Source: Amaranthus tricolor
Lineage: Eukaryota > Streptophyta > Magnoliopsida > Caryophyllales > Amaranthaceae
DNA: 64,000 nt
Assembly: GCF_026212465.1 (NCBI RefSeq)
Contig: NC_080056.1
Coordinates: 24,542,673 to 24,606,672, forward strand
Direction: 5' to 3'
The notes below the pieces were generated by a model that saw nothing but the letters and a program-made list of their open reading frames with translations, was not told the DNA's origin and ran no database searches. Numbering within the stretch: position 1 is the first letter of the stretch; every line of letters starts with the position of its first letter. The position numbers were made by a program, and so were the translations under genes. Below are positions 11,523-23,297 of this stretch, piece after piece.

Positions 11523-14150
11523 CTATTCGTCCTCGTCATCATCATGTGGTTGGTTAGATGCTTCAGCTGACTCTCCTCCTGACGATGATGCAGATGTATC
11601 CATCATCATCCATGGATCATCATCGTCGTCTTGATCATCATCATTCCTTATTCCTTGTGTTCGAGTCTCCGCTTGATCCCAATCTTTCTTGCAAACACAT
11701 ATTTGAATACTATGTGGAGCAAAACGAGATCTCTTTTCGTCCAAAAATCTTCTACCTGCACTAAAAGCAGACTCCGACGCAATTATTAACGCGGGAATTG
11801 CAAGGATATCCTTTGCAATTCTCGATAAAATGGGAAATTTTACAGATTTTTCTTTCCACCACTCCAAAATATTATAGATACTTTCGTCTATTTCAAAGTC
11901 GTGTTTAAGATAACTATCTAGTACTAAATATGAGGTCGAGGAAGAAGAAAATGATCCTACAAAACTATCATCTTGACTCATTATGTTAGCTATTACCGAA
12001 TTATAGTAAGAGGGACGTGCCGAAACGCTAGCACGCCTAGACATATCGCGTTTCGGGTTATATACACTAGCGTAAAAATCATAGAGTTCTGCTAAATATT
12101 TTTTACATGTTCCTACATAATTATGTACATCAGTAGACGGGCGATCTAACGATTGGTAATAAAATCCTATTACTTTAGTAAGGACTCAGTTTTAAAACGT
12201 GGGACCAAAATGGTTGCTATTCCATAAATATAAGGAAATCGGTAAAATATGTCTTCCATTTTTCCATCATATCTGCAAGAATCGGCCTCATATTTGGGTT
12301 AGTATCATCATGTGTATATTTAAGGAGATGATAAAAAATAGTAATACATTCACTTATTACTAAGTGAACGTTCGGTTCATAAACATAAGAAAAAATCTTA
12401 GTCGCGTGGTCATACGCTTCTAATATGTTATGTACACCTATAGCTAACTCCCAAGTGTCATCAGCTATGTAACTATCTGTACACTCACTATATAGTTGTG
12501 TTATTATTGGACGATAAGAAATCGCCTTTCTTAATAAATCGTTGGTTGAGCCCCAACGTGTAGGAGAATCTAATGACCAATACACTTTTTTAAGTTGATA
12601 TTGGTCACATAATTGTTTATATCGTCTTTTTATCTTTCCGATCCTAAGCCACTTCACTATATCCCTAATTGGTTCTAATAAATCACTTAATTGTTTTATG
12701 CCTGCTTGGCAAGATAAGTTAACTATATGCGCACAACAACGTATGTGTAATAAGCTACCTCCAAGGATTAAACTAAAAGCAGGTTCGTTAAACAAAAGTT
12801 CTATACATTTAATGTTCACGGTTGCATTATCAATTGAACAACAAAATATTTTATCTAATAAGTTCCATTCTCTACATATCTCTACTAATCTATATTTTAT
12901 GTTTTCACCGGTATGTCTTTCTGGCATTGTCTCAAAAGCAATTATTCTTTTTTGAATAATCCAATTTTGATCTATCCAATGTGCTGTTACACACATATAA
13001 GGTTCTAAATGTGGGGGAGCAGACCAAATGTCAGTTGTTATGCTAACCCTACCATTAAAAGATTTAAACATTTCAACTAATTCATAGCGCATTGATTCGT
13101 ATAATTTAATTGTGCGTCTTTTAAGAGTGCTCCTAGGGATTGCTATATATTGTGGTTGCAAAGTTTTTCTAGTGAGACGCTCGTATGCCCTACTTTCACC
13201 GTGGTTAAAAGGCAATTCATCACAAATTACATACCTAGAAAATTCATCAATCATATCATTACGATCATATGTAAAAGGCATACCTGTGCTGGGAATGTCC
13301 CATTGTGTCTGTCGGCTTCCACTTGTGGTCCAGCTGCCGCTTGCTGCATGAGTTTCTTTTGTGATTTCATGCTTCTTTGCCAAATGTTTGTTAAAAGATC
13401 TCGTACCACCACCTAACACGTATTCACAAAACACAATAAATAAATGTTTATAAAATATGAATATATAATGTATCAATGTATTATGTATGTATAAAAAACT
13501 TAAAAAGTATTTACCTCTGGCGAAACTGTATGAAACTAAGGGCTTTACTCCTTGACTTTCACAAATTTGAAAAGTGCATAAGAAAATATCTGGATTCTCG
13601 GTTGGTTCTTTTGTGAAATACGACCACACATGTGAAACAGCTCTACCACTAGGAGGTGGCATTGCCGGAAAAGGTTGTCTTATTGGTTCATCTTCATCTA
13701 AATAAATAATTTAAAATTATAAAACTCTAATTAAATAAATAAATAATTTAAAGTTTAATTAATTTGAAGAATAAAATTATAAAACTAACCGATAGTTTAG
13801 AAATTGACTCGTTTACCACGAGTTTGTCTTTGTTGTTGTTGTTCTCCTTGTTCTTCATGTGATCTTGTTGATGACTGTCGAGATATATGTATCCCAATTG
13901 GGGTCGTTGGTTCCTCTTCTTGTTCTTCTTCTTCATCAATTTGTATTTCTCTTTCCACTTCTTCTGCATAATAATGTAATTCTGGGTCGTACCCTTCCGG
14001 ATAATTATGTTCATAATTATAATTACTAATGGAACGTATTGTTGATACCGACGGAGTAGAAGTGGCCTTTCTTTTGGACGAACTGGAACCTCCCAATGAT
14101 TTTGCCACTTTAGTAACTTTTTTTGTGGCTTTTTTCAAAAATGAAGACAT
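11523..14150 (-). pseudogene. hAT (Ac/RICESLEEPER-like) transposase, three or more exons, frame broken
   Basis: Start ATG at 14150 (MSSFLKKATKKVTKVAKSLG, basic) followed by an acidic Gln/Glu region; exon 1 probably ends near 13810 at a GT donor. Exon 2 begins near 13697 after a TTTAG acceptor and holds a BED-like finger (VWSYFTKEP, then C..C). An intron of about 100 bp (13515-13415, GTAAAT...TTAG) splits it from SFNKHLAKKHE, which supplies the histidine pair. The RNase-H-like core follows, with TTDIWSA and SIDNATVN as the likely first two acidic positions. A one-base frame loss near 12228 and several stops disrupt 12216-12045. The frame returns with the hAT dimerisation domain (12044-11523: FPILSRIAKDILAIPA, SESAFSAGRR). 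It would excise and reinsert the element; as read it is inactive unless frame errors are sequencing faults. Confidence 0.88.
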
Positions 14151-14358
14151 GATTGATAATATTGAAGTAATAATAGAAATATAGAATTAAGAAATAAAGA
14201 AATAATTAATTATGTAACTAACTAAATGAAGAAATAATTAAGAGACTAATTATGTAATTAAGAGAATAATTGCGTAATTAAAGAATTAAATAGAGAGAGT
14301 AAGTAGAGAGAGTAGGAGAAGAGATGAGTTGTGAATGAAAATTATTGAAAGTGATGAG

Positions 14359-14366
14359 TATATATA
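14359..14366 (-). promoter_or_regulatory. TATA box of the hAT transposase gene
   Basis: TATATATA, read on the minus strand as CTATATATACTC, lies about 200 bp upstream of the transposase ATG at 14150 and just inside the subterminal repeats, the usual promoter position in hAT elements. Confidence 0.5.
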
Positions 14367-14404
14367 GAGGAAACTCCAACGGCTAGTTAACGGTAACATT
14401 TTGG

Positions 14405-14755
14405 CGAACCGGTTCCATGGAACCGGTGGGCCGGTTCAACCGGACCGGTCCCGGTTCCGGTTCTGGTCCCGGTTCCACGGAACCGTTGAGCCGGTTCAAC
14501 CGGACCGATTCCGGTTCCGGTTCCAGAACCGGTTCCATGGAACCGTTGGACCGGTTCTCCCGGACTAGTTCCGGTTCCAAACCGCGGGTTTTTTACCCGG
14601 TTCACGACGTTTTTTTCCGGCGATTTCACGGTTCTGGCAACTTTTTTCCGGCGGTTTCACGGTTTCGTGGTTCGGGACGGTTCGGAACATGTCGCAAACG
14701 GTTCCGGTTCCGGATCCGGTTCCAAGCGGTTCGGGACTGGTTCGGTTCCAGGTAA
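14405..14755. repeat. hAT right subterminal GGTTCC repeat array
   Basis: A longer array of CCGGTTCC, GGAACCGG and related words, including three ~60-bp direct repeats at 14409-14575, each with GGTTCCATGGAACCG or a close variant, a short palindrome. It mirrors the left array and lies upstream of the transposase promoter. Confidence 0.85.
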
Positions 14756-14784
14756 CCCGCCCCGTGGCCATGCCTAGGTATACT

Positions 14785-17600
14785 AATGTGTATACCATCA
14801 GACATGAAGGTAAACTGAAGGACTAAATACCCCTACCACCTCACAGGGCTATCCCACCTTTGAAGAAATCACAACACTTGCACTTAGCCAGTAGAAAAGT
14901 TTGTGATAGGGAGTTGAAACAAAGGGCCTTGATTTGGGTCATGTTTAGTAAAGAAGTAGAGGAAAACCAGAATAGTATACCCAAGGGAGGTTCAGCCATT
15001 AATCAGAGAGCTTCAAGATGCATTTCCCAAGGATTTGCCCAAGGGACTTCCACCTATAAGAGGAATAGAGCACCAAATTGACTTGATACCAGGGGCTCCC
15101 TTACCCAATAAGCCAGCCTATAGGAGCAGTCCTAACTAAGCCAAGGAATTACAGAGGCAAGTAGAGGAACTATGGGAGAGGGGATACGTGAGGAAAAGCC
15201 TTAGCCCTTGTACTGTGCCTACATTGTTAGTACCAAAGAAGGATGGGACATGAAGGATGTGCATACACAGTAGGATTGTGCACAACATTACTATCAAATA
15301 TAGGTTCCCTATCCCTAGTATTGATGATATGATGGATGAACTAGCAGGAGCTCAATGGTTTAGCAAGGTGGATCTCAGAAGTGGATACCACCAGATTAGG
15401 ATGAAGGAAGGTGATGAAGGGAAGACAGCCTTCAAAACTATATATCGACTCTACGAATGGATGGTAATGCCCTTTGTATTGACAGGAGCACCAAGTACCT
15501 TTATGAGATTTATGAATGAGATATTGAGACCTTTTATAGGAAAAATTATTGTGGTTTACTTGGATGACATCTTAATATATAGCAAACAAATGAAAGAACA
15601 CTTGAACCATCTAAGACAATTGTTTCAGATACTTAGGGAACAACAACTGTATGGGAAGTTAGAAAAGTGTATGTTTTTAATGCAAGAAGTTAGTTTTTTT
15701 GGGATTTATAATAGGCAAGAAGGGAGTGAAAGCTGATCTAGAAAAAGTGGAAGCAATAAAAACTTGGCCTACACCTAACACCATTACACAAGTAAGATCT
15801 TTTCATGGACTAGCATCCTTTTAAAGGAGATTCATAAGGAATTTTAGCACAATCATGACACCCATCATAGAATGTACAAAAAAAGAAAATTTCGTGGACT
15901 AGTGAGGCACACAAGGCCTTTGAACTTATCAAATCAGCTATGTGTAGTGCACCTGTTTTGAAACTTCCTGATTTTAATCAACCCTTTGAAGTAGAATGTG
16001 ATGCTAGTGGCACTGGAATAGGAGCTGTGCTGTTACAAGAGGGAAGACCAGTTGCATATTTTAGTGAGAAGTTAAACAACAGTAGGCTAAACTATTCTAC
16101 CTATGACAAAGAGTTTTATGCATTAGTAAGGGCACTTGAACATTGGTCTCACTATTTGAGGATACAACCTTTTATTTTGCATACTGAGCATGAATCTTTG
16201 AAATACATTAATGGGCAAAAGAAACTCAGTAGGAAACATGCTAGATGGGTAGAATTTTTACAAACCTTTAACTTTTCTGCAAATTACAAAACAGGGAAGA
16301 CTAACATATTTATAGATGCTCTGAGTAGGAGACAGCAACTGTTAGCTGTATTAGAATCAAAAATTTTGGGTTGAAATGATTAAAGATCATTATGCTGAGG
16401 ATGAGGATTTTAAGGAAATATTTGAGCAATCTTAGAAGAGAACTGTTAGTGGACCATTCTACCTTCAGCAAGGCTTTCTGTTTAGGGGGAATAAGCTATG
16501 CACACCCAAGATTCCTTTAAGGGGGTTACTGGTAAAGGAGGTTCATGAGGGGAGCTTGAGTGGACACTTTGGGATTCAAAAGCCTTAGATATGTTAGCAC
16601 AACATTTTTATTGGCCAAAAATGCTAGGAACAGTAGGGAAACACATACTGAGGTGTGAAGCTTGTCTCAAGGCCAAGATAACTTTTCACAAAGGAGAGTA
16701 CAGACCACTACCTACAGTTGAGAGACCTTGGGAGCACATTAGTATAGATTTCATTGTAGCCTTACCTAGGACACGAAGAGGGAAAGACTCCATCATGGTG
16801 GTAATGGATAGGTTCTCCAAAATCGCACACTTCATAGCATGCAACAAAGTGGATGATGCAACCAACGTAGCTAGGTTATACTTTGCTGAAATTGTTAAAC
16901 TGCATGGAGTGCCTAAGACCATAGTATCTGACAGAGATGGCAAATTCTTGAGCTATTTCTGGAATACTCTGTGGAGATTGTTAGGCACAAAGTTATTGTT
17001 TAGTACTTCTCACCATCCACAAATGGATGGACAAACTGAAGTCACTAAGAAAACACTAGAAGCCATACTTAGAAACCTGGTTTGAAAGAACCTCAGGGAT
17101 TGGGATCGAAAACTCAGCCGACAGAATTTGCATACAATAGCAGTCCTAGTTGCACAACAAAGCATTCACCCTTTGAGTGTGTGTATGGTTCTAAACCATT
17201 ATTACCATTCTCATTAGTGAATTTACCTATGTAGGTTCAGAAACAAAAAGAAGGAAAGCAACAAGCCACTGACTTCCTACAACTCCACCAACAAGTCCTG
17301 GACAACATCAATAAAGCCAATGCTAAATATAAACAAAGAGCAGACAAAGGATTAACTCAACAGAAGCAGTTCAGCATTGGAGATGTTGTATGGGTGCACT
17401 TGAAAAAAGAGAGGTTTCCCAAGCAAAGAAAGAACAAACTCACGCCTAGAGCTATAGGACCTTACCAGATCATTGACAAGTATGGGGAAAATGTCTAAAA
17501 TGTAGAGCTTCCTGAGGAATATGGGGTCTCTACAACATGTAATGTGGGGGACTTAGCTCCATATCAAGGGCCTTCAGAATTGAGGACAATTCTCTTCAAA
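14785..17600 (+). pseudogene. Gypsy pol: RT, RNase H, integrase, broken
   Basis: Continuation of the gypsy polyprotein after the hAT insertion. The linker to RT spans 14785-15250. RT is at 15257-15736 ([33 protein letters not shown], catalytic [11 protein letters not shown]). RNase H is at 15940-16374 ([31 protein letters not shown]). The integrase zinc region and core lie at 16591-17085 (HFYWPKM, C..C in CEACLKAK, IDFIVALPRTRRGKDSI, IVSDRDGKF, HPQMDGQTEV), and the C-terminal domain is at 17350-17560 (GDVVWVHLKKERFP, NVGDLAPYQGP). Stops or shifts occur near 15080, 15140, 15730, 15900, 16373, 16435, 17085 and 17500. The enzymes would make and insert the cDNA copy; this gene is dead. Confidence 0.9.
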
Positions 17601-17611
17601 GAAGTGGGGAA
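17598..17611 (+). other. Polypurine tract of the gypsy element
   Basis: AAAGAAGTGGGGA abuts the 3' LTR start TGCACC, the expected place for the second-strand primer. Confidence 0.75.
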
Positions 17612-18382
17612 TGCACCAAATTCAGGTGCAGAATTATCAAGCCAGCCCATACAAACCAAGTCAAGAAAGCTTGATAAGTGTTCTGAGGCCATCAAAGGAT
17701 CACAGCCCATGAAGGAGTGTTATGAGGCCCTCAAAGGATCATAGACCATGAAGCCAAACCTACAACTCCTCCAAGGAGAGATTGCTGAAGCACTTATAAG
17801 CCAGGAGATTCATGGACTCAAGGAAAGGAAGGTGATCACACTCTTGATCAATAAGTCCACAAAATGATCAAGGAAGCAAGGGAGAACATACTTAGCTTAG
17901 ATCCTTGTTTTATTTCAGCCTATGTAAAGCTTAGAGTAGTTGTTAAGATAGGACAACTGGCCTTTGTTAATAACGGCTTCAATGGTTAATAGCCTTTGTT
18001 AATAATAGCCTCAACGACTAATAAGGGGGCAAATCATAAGGACGCAAATCTATATGTAGGGCCTTTTGTTTTGTAAAAACTCAATTTTGATTTTAAAAAC
18101 TAGGAAGTGAATTATTCTTGGACGTGCGTGAGTGAAGCCACATTCAAGAATTATAGGATCATTCAATCTAGGGAGTGAACCTAGAAAGAATAGATCAAGG
18201 GAAGGGGCTGTCTTGACAAGTGAAGCCAGACATCCTCAGTCCAAACCCACAATCAGTCACATTGAGGCTGTCTGTGATCAAGAAGGTGACCTTTGGCATA
18301 TTCTCTGAACAAGATCTTGAAGAGCATTTAGAAAAGGGTTGCAACGTGAAGATTCACTGATTTCCCTGACCAAATCAGTGCA
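17612..18382 (+). repeat. 3' LTR of the gypsy element
   Basis: Starts TGCACCAAATTCAGG and ends AAATCAGTGCA, directly followed by the target duplication GCTAA. It is about 24 bp shorter than the 5' LTR through internal deletions, one near 18094 being obvious. Confidence 0.93.
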
Positions 18383-18387
18383 GCTAA

Positions 18388-19694
18388 TAGGTTTAATAAG
18401 ATCTTGGGCTTGAGTCATAGTAAGCTGCAGGCCAGTACGCATAGCCTGGAGATTAATACCCTTAAGAGAATCAGCAGCCTTTCCTAAAAGGTTTTTATAA
18501 AACTGAGTAATTGATGTCTTGATGGCTTCAGGATCAGTCAATAAATCCCCACAATCATCAACTAACGCATCAATTCTATTTTTCTTGCATCTCTCTTTAA
18601 CAACACTATGAAGGAAGTGAGTGTTGGACTCCCCCTCATGAAGCCATGCAATCCGAGCCTTCTGCCTCAAACCACCTTCCTCAATACGAAACCACTTCCT
18701 CAACATAGCACTAGCATGAATCTCTTGACTATGAAGAGCCATAGAGAAAGGAGTATCTTGAAGAGCAAGCTGAAGTTGATCCAACTTAGACCTCCAATAA
18801 TTGATCTTCTCCTGAAGTTTCTGAAAATGAACCAAATGAAGAGACTTCAAATTCCTCTTCACAACCTTCAGTTTATGCCAAACCCGCTCAAGCCCATAGC
18901 CTTCACATTTAGAACTCCAAGCTTGCTGAATCAAAGATAAGAAATCAGGATGATCAGGCAAACTTTTGAAGTACCTAAAAGGCCTACCACCTGCACCAGA
19001 CATCTGCTCAAAAGACACCAATAAAGGACAATGATCAGAAATATAAGTATTTAAATATTGCACAGAAACACTGAAATCTTGATTAATCCAATCCTCATTA
19101 ATGAAACAATGATCAATCCTAGAAGCTCTCCCATTAGAATCCACACCTTTGTTATTCCACGAAAACCGATGGCCAATAGAATTAGATGATGGCAGTAGCA
19201 GAAATACAATCCACAAAATCCTTCATTTTATAATTAGAGACTTTCCTACCATGTCCACAATGACAAGCATCATATACAGCATTAAAATCCCCCATAACAA
19301 GACAATGACCCTGAAAATTACCCCCTAACTGCATTAACTCCTTCCATAAAGGCCTTCTGTCAGCAATGATGTTCAACCCATAAAACAAAGGTCTTCCCAC
19401 TATCAAGCACTTTCACTTTACAATGAATAAATTGTCTATGATCACACACAATAGTCAGAAAAACCTAGACTCATCCTAACCCACCATATTTCTAACCTTA
19501 TGCTAATCAGACGAATTATCAACCCACCTCCAAGAGGGAGCAATAAGCTTCTGAGATTGAACAATATGCTCCTTCTTAACTCTAGTCTCAAAAATACCAG
19601 CAAGAAAAACTTTATGGGATAGCAAAAGCTTACCCACTTCTTTGGCCTTGAATGAAACTCCAAGGCCTCTAACATTCCAAGCAAGACAAATCAT
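18388..19694 (-). pseudogene. LINE ORF2, 5' half: apurinic-type endonuclease and linker
   Basis: Minus strand from MICLAWNVRGLG at 19694, the typical N terminus of the plant LINE endonuclease/exonuclease/phosphatase domain. ETRVKK supplies the catalytic Glu region. After a frame change near 19500, VMGDFNAVYDA holds the GDFN motif (about 19290), and after another near 19200 come RIDHCFIN and SDHCPLLV with the catalytic SDH (about 19035). The linker to RT runs to 18388, where the gypsy element is inserted. The endonuclease would nick target DNA to prime reverse transcription. Frame breaks make it inactive. Confidence 0.88.
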
Positions 19695-19699
19695 GAGGT

Positions 19700-21015
19700 A
19701 CCACTGGGATTAGGAATCCCAGCACCTTCCACAACACAAGCAAATGATTAGTTACCCCTTTAGCATAATGTTTATGAGTTACAAGGGTCCACTCTTCCTC
19801 TGACTAAGAAGGCACAGCCTGCTCAGTTTCTATACGCTCACACATAGCCCTAACATCACTCCTAGGCATTAATTGAACCTGCTGAACATCACATTGCACA
19901 GTCTGCTCAGTCTCTGAACTACTACACCTATCAGTACTCCTGAACTTCAATTTAGCTTGATGAATATCAGTATGCACAGCCTAGCTTCCCCCTCTGTACA
20001 ACTTCCCTATCTAGTTTAGGGACTACCTGTTTAGAAGCCAAGCAAATATGCCCCACTAACTGACATTTAGGACATAGATGAGGCACCCATTCAGCATAAT
20101 ACGCTTGTTTAAACACGCTCCCATCTTCATCTTCCACTAACACCTCCTTAGGCAAAGGTTTTGAAACATCAATTTCAACCAAGATTCTAGCATATTGAAT
20201 AATAGATTTCCTAGAAGTAGGATTATCAGCAAAAATAGGAACCCTAAAAATAGTCCCTATCCTACTAAGGTTATTCATCCCCCACAAATGCATAGGAAGC
20301 TTCAACAAACGAATCCATATAGTAATAACCCTAAGAATAACCTTCTTGAAATCAAAATCCTTATCCCAACGCCTTACTAAGACTAGACGTTTGCCCATCA
20401 TAGTATTTCCCCCATTAACAATCATACTAGCATCATTTGCAGAAGAACATTGTACAAGCATCTTGATGTAAAATAGTATTATATTTTGAAATACTAGGCC
20501 AATTCTTTCACACAAATCGATTAAAAGAAAAAAAATTAGGTTAAAAATCCACAATGAACATAGCCACAGTATGATCCCATCTACCTTCAAAGCTCTAATT
20601 TCATTTTTATCAACCACAACTTTAACAACACCATTATTTACACAAGGAGCAACAAAATTCAAGGTCGTACTTGATGGAGGATTAAAGACATTCATCCGAA
20701 AAGTCGAAGGACCACTCACCACTCGATCAGAGACAGACCCATTTCAAAGAATCTGGGTTTTGCTTGCAAGGTGAAGATTCATTGTCTCTTGAGACACGAC
20801 ATGACCCTTTATAGCAGAACCAAGAGCACTCTTGCGATTAAAAAAAGATAAAAGGGACTGTAATCACTGAATTTCTTGCTGCAATTCCTCTTCTGTGTTA
20901 CCTAGTTTTGTTGAATTTGGGGAAGATTTCACAGCATTCAAGCTTTGTGAGGAAGTTTGACTGGTCGAATTACCAATTGGCGAATAATTTTGTGGATTTC
21001 TATGAGTTCTAGCCA
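19700..21015 (-). pseudogene. LINE ORF1: DUF4283 domain and CCHC knuckle (gag-like)
   Basis: The start MARTHRNPQNY is at 21015, with an early stop near 20860 and a frame change near 20740. The DUF4283 domain of plant LINE ORF1 proteins follows (VVKVVVDKNEIRAL, RLVLVRRWDKDFDF, VITIWIRLLKLPMHLW). A CCHC knuckle at about 20070-20040 (CPKCQLVGHIC) ends the recognisable part. The remainder to 19700 reads as a degenerate C-terminal tail with stops. ORF1 protein binds LINE RNA. This pairing of DUF4283/zf-CCHC_4 with an L1 ORF2 is typical of plant L1 elements. Confidence 0.82.
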
Positions 21016-21117
21016 TGAAAATTGAAACAAGTAGCAAGCAATCAGTTTCAAGCCAGACCCTTTCTCTTCAATTCTCTCTCTAGAAAGCAAAACATGCGTT
21101 TTTACCAAAGGTTTAAT

Positions 21118-21767
21118 TATTATTACGAAAATTTTTATATCATTTAATTAGTGTACGGCTTACTAAATGTTACGTTTAAAATTCTTATTTCTTAATAAAT
21201 TTCGTTAACCAATTATTTTAATGACTTTAACACTTTTACTCTAATTATTTTAAACTAGTACTTTTTTATTGTTAAGTTTAATTATATTTTTAAGTTTGTT
21301 TTACTCCAAACAAATCCTAATTACCAAAACTAACCTAGTCCAGCCTTGCTACCATATGGCCTAAAGATTTGGGCAAAGATTTTTTTCATTTTTTTTTAAT
21401 CCAAATTCCTTACCTAAATGCTTCCCAAATTGCTATATTTATATTTGCCCATGTGTTAGCCTTGTACCTTTGAAAATTAGGAGCAGTCATCAAACTATTA
21501 CCCCTTTCTATCCATGAGTGGGCTTTAAGACAATTTTTTTTTTCATTTTCTCCTAAATTAACTTCATAATATCATCTACTAATTTCCTAATATTTATTAC
21601 TTGAAGAAAACCAAAAGGAAGGAGCATAATACATCACTTTTTTAGCTTAAATCATCATTATTTTGAGAGCATATTTGGTTATTATTTTGGGTACTTGGAA
21701 GATCATCATTTTGGAGCTTGGAGTACTTAGCTTGGAGGATCATACCACTTATTTTCCTAATTAGTAC
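21118..21767 (+). other. LTR-like sequence between the LINE and the SIRE element
   Basis: Noncoding. Together with 6106-6397 on one side and 32542-32663 on the other it reads like one older gypsy LTR (repeated TCATCATTTTGGAGCTTGG-type words, then a polyadenylation-like region with CCTTGTATTG and TTTATATTTACC) into which the LINE and SIRE elements inserted. This is inferred from context; a second LTR copy was not found. Confidence 0.35.
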
Positions 21768-23229
21768 TGTTGGACCTCTTGAGTTTTGATGATGACTACA
21801 CTTTAACAAATATTTGTTTAGAGATTTTGTGCAGGTCGATATCCGATTAATTGTGATCGTTGATAGTACCGATGACTTAGTTCATGGGAATACACATGTC
21901 AAAAGGTTTCAAGAGATGCAAGAAGAGTATATCACGTGGGATGTAAAATGGAGACAGGTTGTCTACTGTTCCCAGGTTCGATGTTCTAGCAAGTTGAAAT
22001 TTGGAGACAGCGCAGTGTTCCCAAACTGAAGTCAATTTACGTTAGCTAATAAATTCTATCTTTTATTTTTTTAGTTAATGTATTTTAAATTAATTTGTTG
22101 CATTAGTTTATTAAAGTTAATTGGCAAAAAGAATTTCTAAAATTCCTTACGTGGTGGTTTCAAGATTAATTCCTTATTTTTAGGAGATAAACTTGGATCT
22201 ACTAAAAAGTAGGAACAGCAGTTATGTCTTAATCATTTTTGATTTTCTGAAAAATAATAAAAATAATTTTTTCCTAAAAATAGTAAAAATAACCATTTTC
22301 TAAGAATTAGTCAAAAGATAACCGTTTTTGGAATTGGTCAATAGATAACCGTTTTCTAAATATAGCATGAAGTTCCAGCCATTAATTTGGGGAACAGCGG
22401 TTATTAAGGAACAGCAGTTATTAGGGAACAGCGGTTATCAGGGAACAGCGGTTATCAGTGAATAGCGGTTACTGATTGCCTTCACCGTTTGCTTGACTTA
22501 TTCAAAGGCTGAAGTATTAACCATTTTGTGATTCATTCAGCATCATTCATTGATCCATGACTAAGGATAATGGGTTGGAATATTTTTCTATTTTTAGAAA
22601 TTTATTTTATTATAAATAAGCTAACTAGCTCGGTTTTTCAAAAAAGAAAAATAACGCATGCTTTAAGAGAAAAACAATTCTTGAGCGTTTATTTTTGAAA
22701 TTCTACAAGTAATATTTTGTTTTCAAATTGCCAATTAATTCATAATATTTACTTGTGCAACTCTTTAATTTATCTTAGAGAATTTCAATCCTTTTTGTAA
22801 GGGTTTTTGAGTGTTTATGTAATTAGACTCGGGTGAGTCTAAGGGGGAAATTAGATAGCTTTGAGTGAAGCTAGAGAGGATTAGCTTGTAGAGAAGCTAA
22901 GGTTGTTGCTTGGAGTAAAGCAATTAGAGAGAAGAGGAGTCGGCCTAGGTGTTACGCTTCGAGTGAAGCAAGGTGTTTATTGTGATTGTAACTAATTGCC
23001 TTAAACATAGTGGAGTTGTTGAAAATCCCAAGTGGTCGTGGTTTTTCCTTTTGTTTAGGCCCAAAAGGTTTCCACGTAAAATCGTGTGTCTCTCTTATTA
23101 TTTTGCTCTTAGTTTAAGCTTTATTTATTTTGAATAATTCCGCAAAAACAGGGCACAATCGCTTAAACTTACAACAACAACAATTCACCCCCCCTCTTGT
23201 TGCTGTTCCCGTTCCTAATTGAATCAACA
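21768..23229 (+). repeat. 5' LTR of the SIRE element
   Basis: Starts TGTTGGACCTC and ends GAATCAACA. It contains a cluster of imperfect 16-17 bp repeats with GGGAACAGCGGTTAT at 22388-22475. A 71-residue frame at 21814 is just LTR sequence, repeated at 31121. Confidence 0.96.
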
Positions 23230-23231
23230 AT

Positions 23232-23243
23232 TGGTATCAGAGC
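23232..23243 (+). other. Primer-binding site, initiator tRNA-Met type
   Basis: TGGTATCAGAGC two bases after the 5' LTR; complementary to initiator tRNA-Met. Confidence 0.9.
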
Positions 23244-23297
23244 CCTGTTCCCAGAAGATCAGGAAACCCTGAGGGCAGATTCTGGTGTTCCCGAAAA

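Larger units (their letters stand above)
10962..14776 (-). mobile_element. hAT transposon with 15-bp terminal inverted repeats
   Basis: A 3815-bp element ending in perfect 15-bp inverted repeats: TAGGCATGGCCACGG at the left and its exact complement at the right. It is flanked by an 8-bp target duplication, GGTAAACT (10954-10961) and GGTATACT (14777-14784), with one mismatch. Eight-base duplications are the hallmark of hAT elements. Removing the element and one copy restores the gypsy reading frame after GRPW (YDRRATHDG continuing to YT). It encodes a minus-strand Ac-like transposase with introns and has GC-rich subterminal arrays of CCGGTTCC-type repeats at both ends. It is younger than the gypsy host. 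The transposase has a frame break, so it is probably not autonomous now. Confidence 0.95.
8534..18382 (+). mobile_element. Ty3/gypsy LTR retrotransposon (chromovirus-like), inserted in the LINE
   Basis: Bounded by LTRs 8534-9328 and 17612-18382 with TG...CA ends and a perfect 5-bp target duplication GCTAA (8529-8533 and 18383-18387). It lies in the N-terminal RT region of the LINE; joining the flanks restores a continuous LINE frame. It has an initiator-Met-type primer site, gag, protease, RT, RNase H, integrase and a polypurine tract in gypsy order, all on the plus strand. Unequal LTR lengths (795 and 771 bp), their visible divergence and many stops indicate an old, dead copy. A hAT transposon (10962-14776) interrupts it just after the protease. 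No chromodomain is evident after the integrase C-terminal domain; the lineage within gypsy is uncertain. Confidence 0.93.
6411..21104 (-). mobile_element. L1-type LINE, split by a gypsy element
   Basis: A non-LTR retrotransposon on the minus strand flanked by a perfect 13-bp target duplication CCAAAGGTTTAAT (6398-6410 and 21105-21117). Its 3' end shows the A tail as a short T run at 6412-6419 on the plus strand. Removing the inserted gypsy element and one GCTAA copy leaves about 4.8 kb, a plausible length for a 5'-near-complete plant L1. Order on the minus strand: ORF1 (21015 to about 19700), endonuclease and start of RT (19694-18388), then RT and RNase-H-side zinc-binding region (8528 to about 6554). 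Frame breaks and stops throughout show it is dead. The target duplication proves a single insertion event and that both halves belong together. Confidence 0.92.

Noticed and set aside
21814..22029. 71-residue frame, repeated at 31121-31336
   Set aside because: Part of the SIRE LTR, no protein family, duplicated only because LTRs are duplicated.
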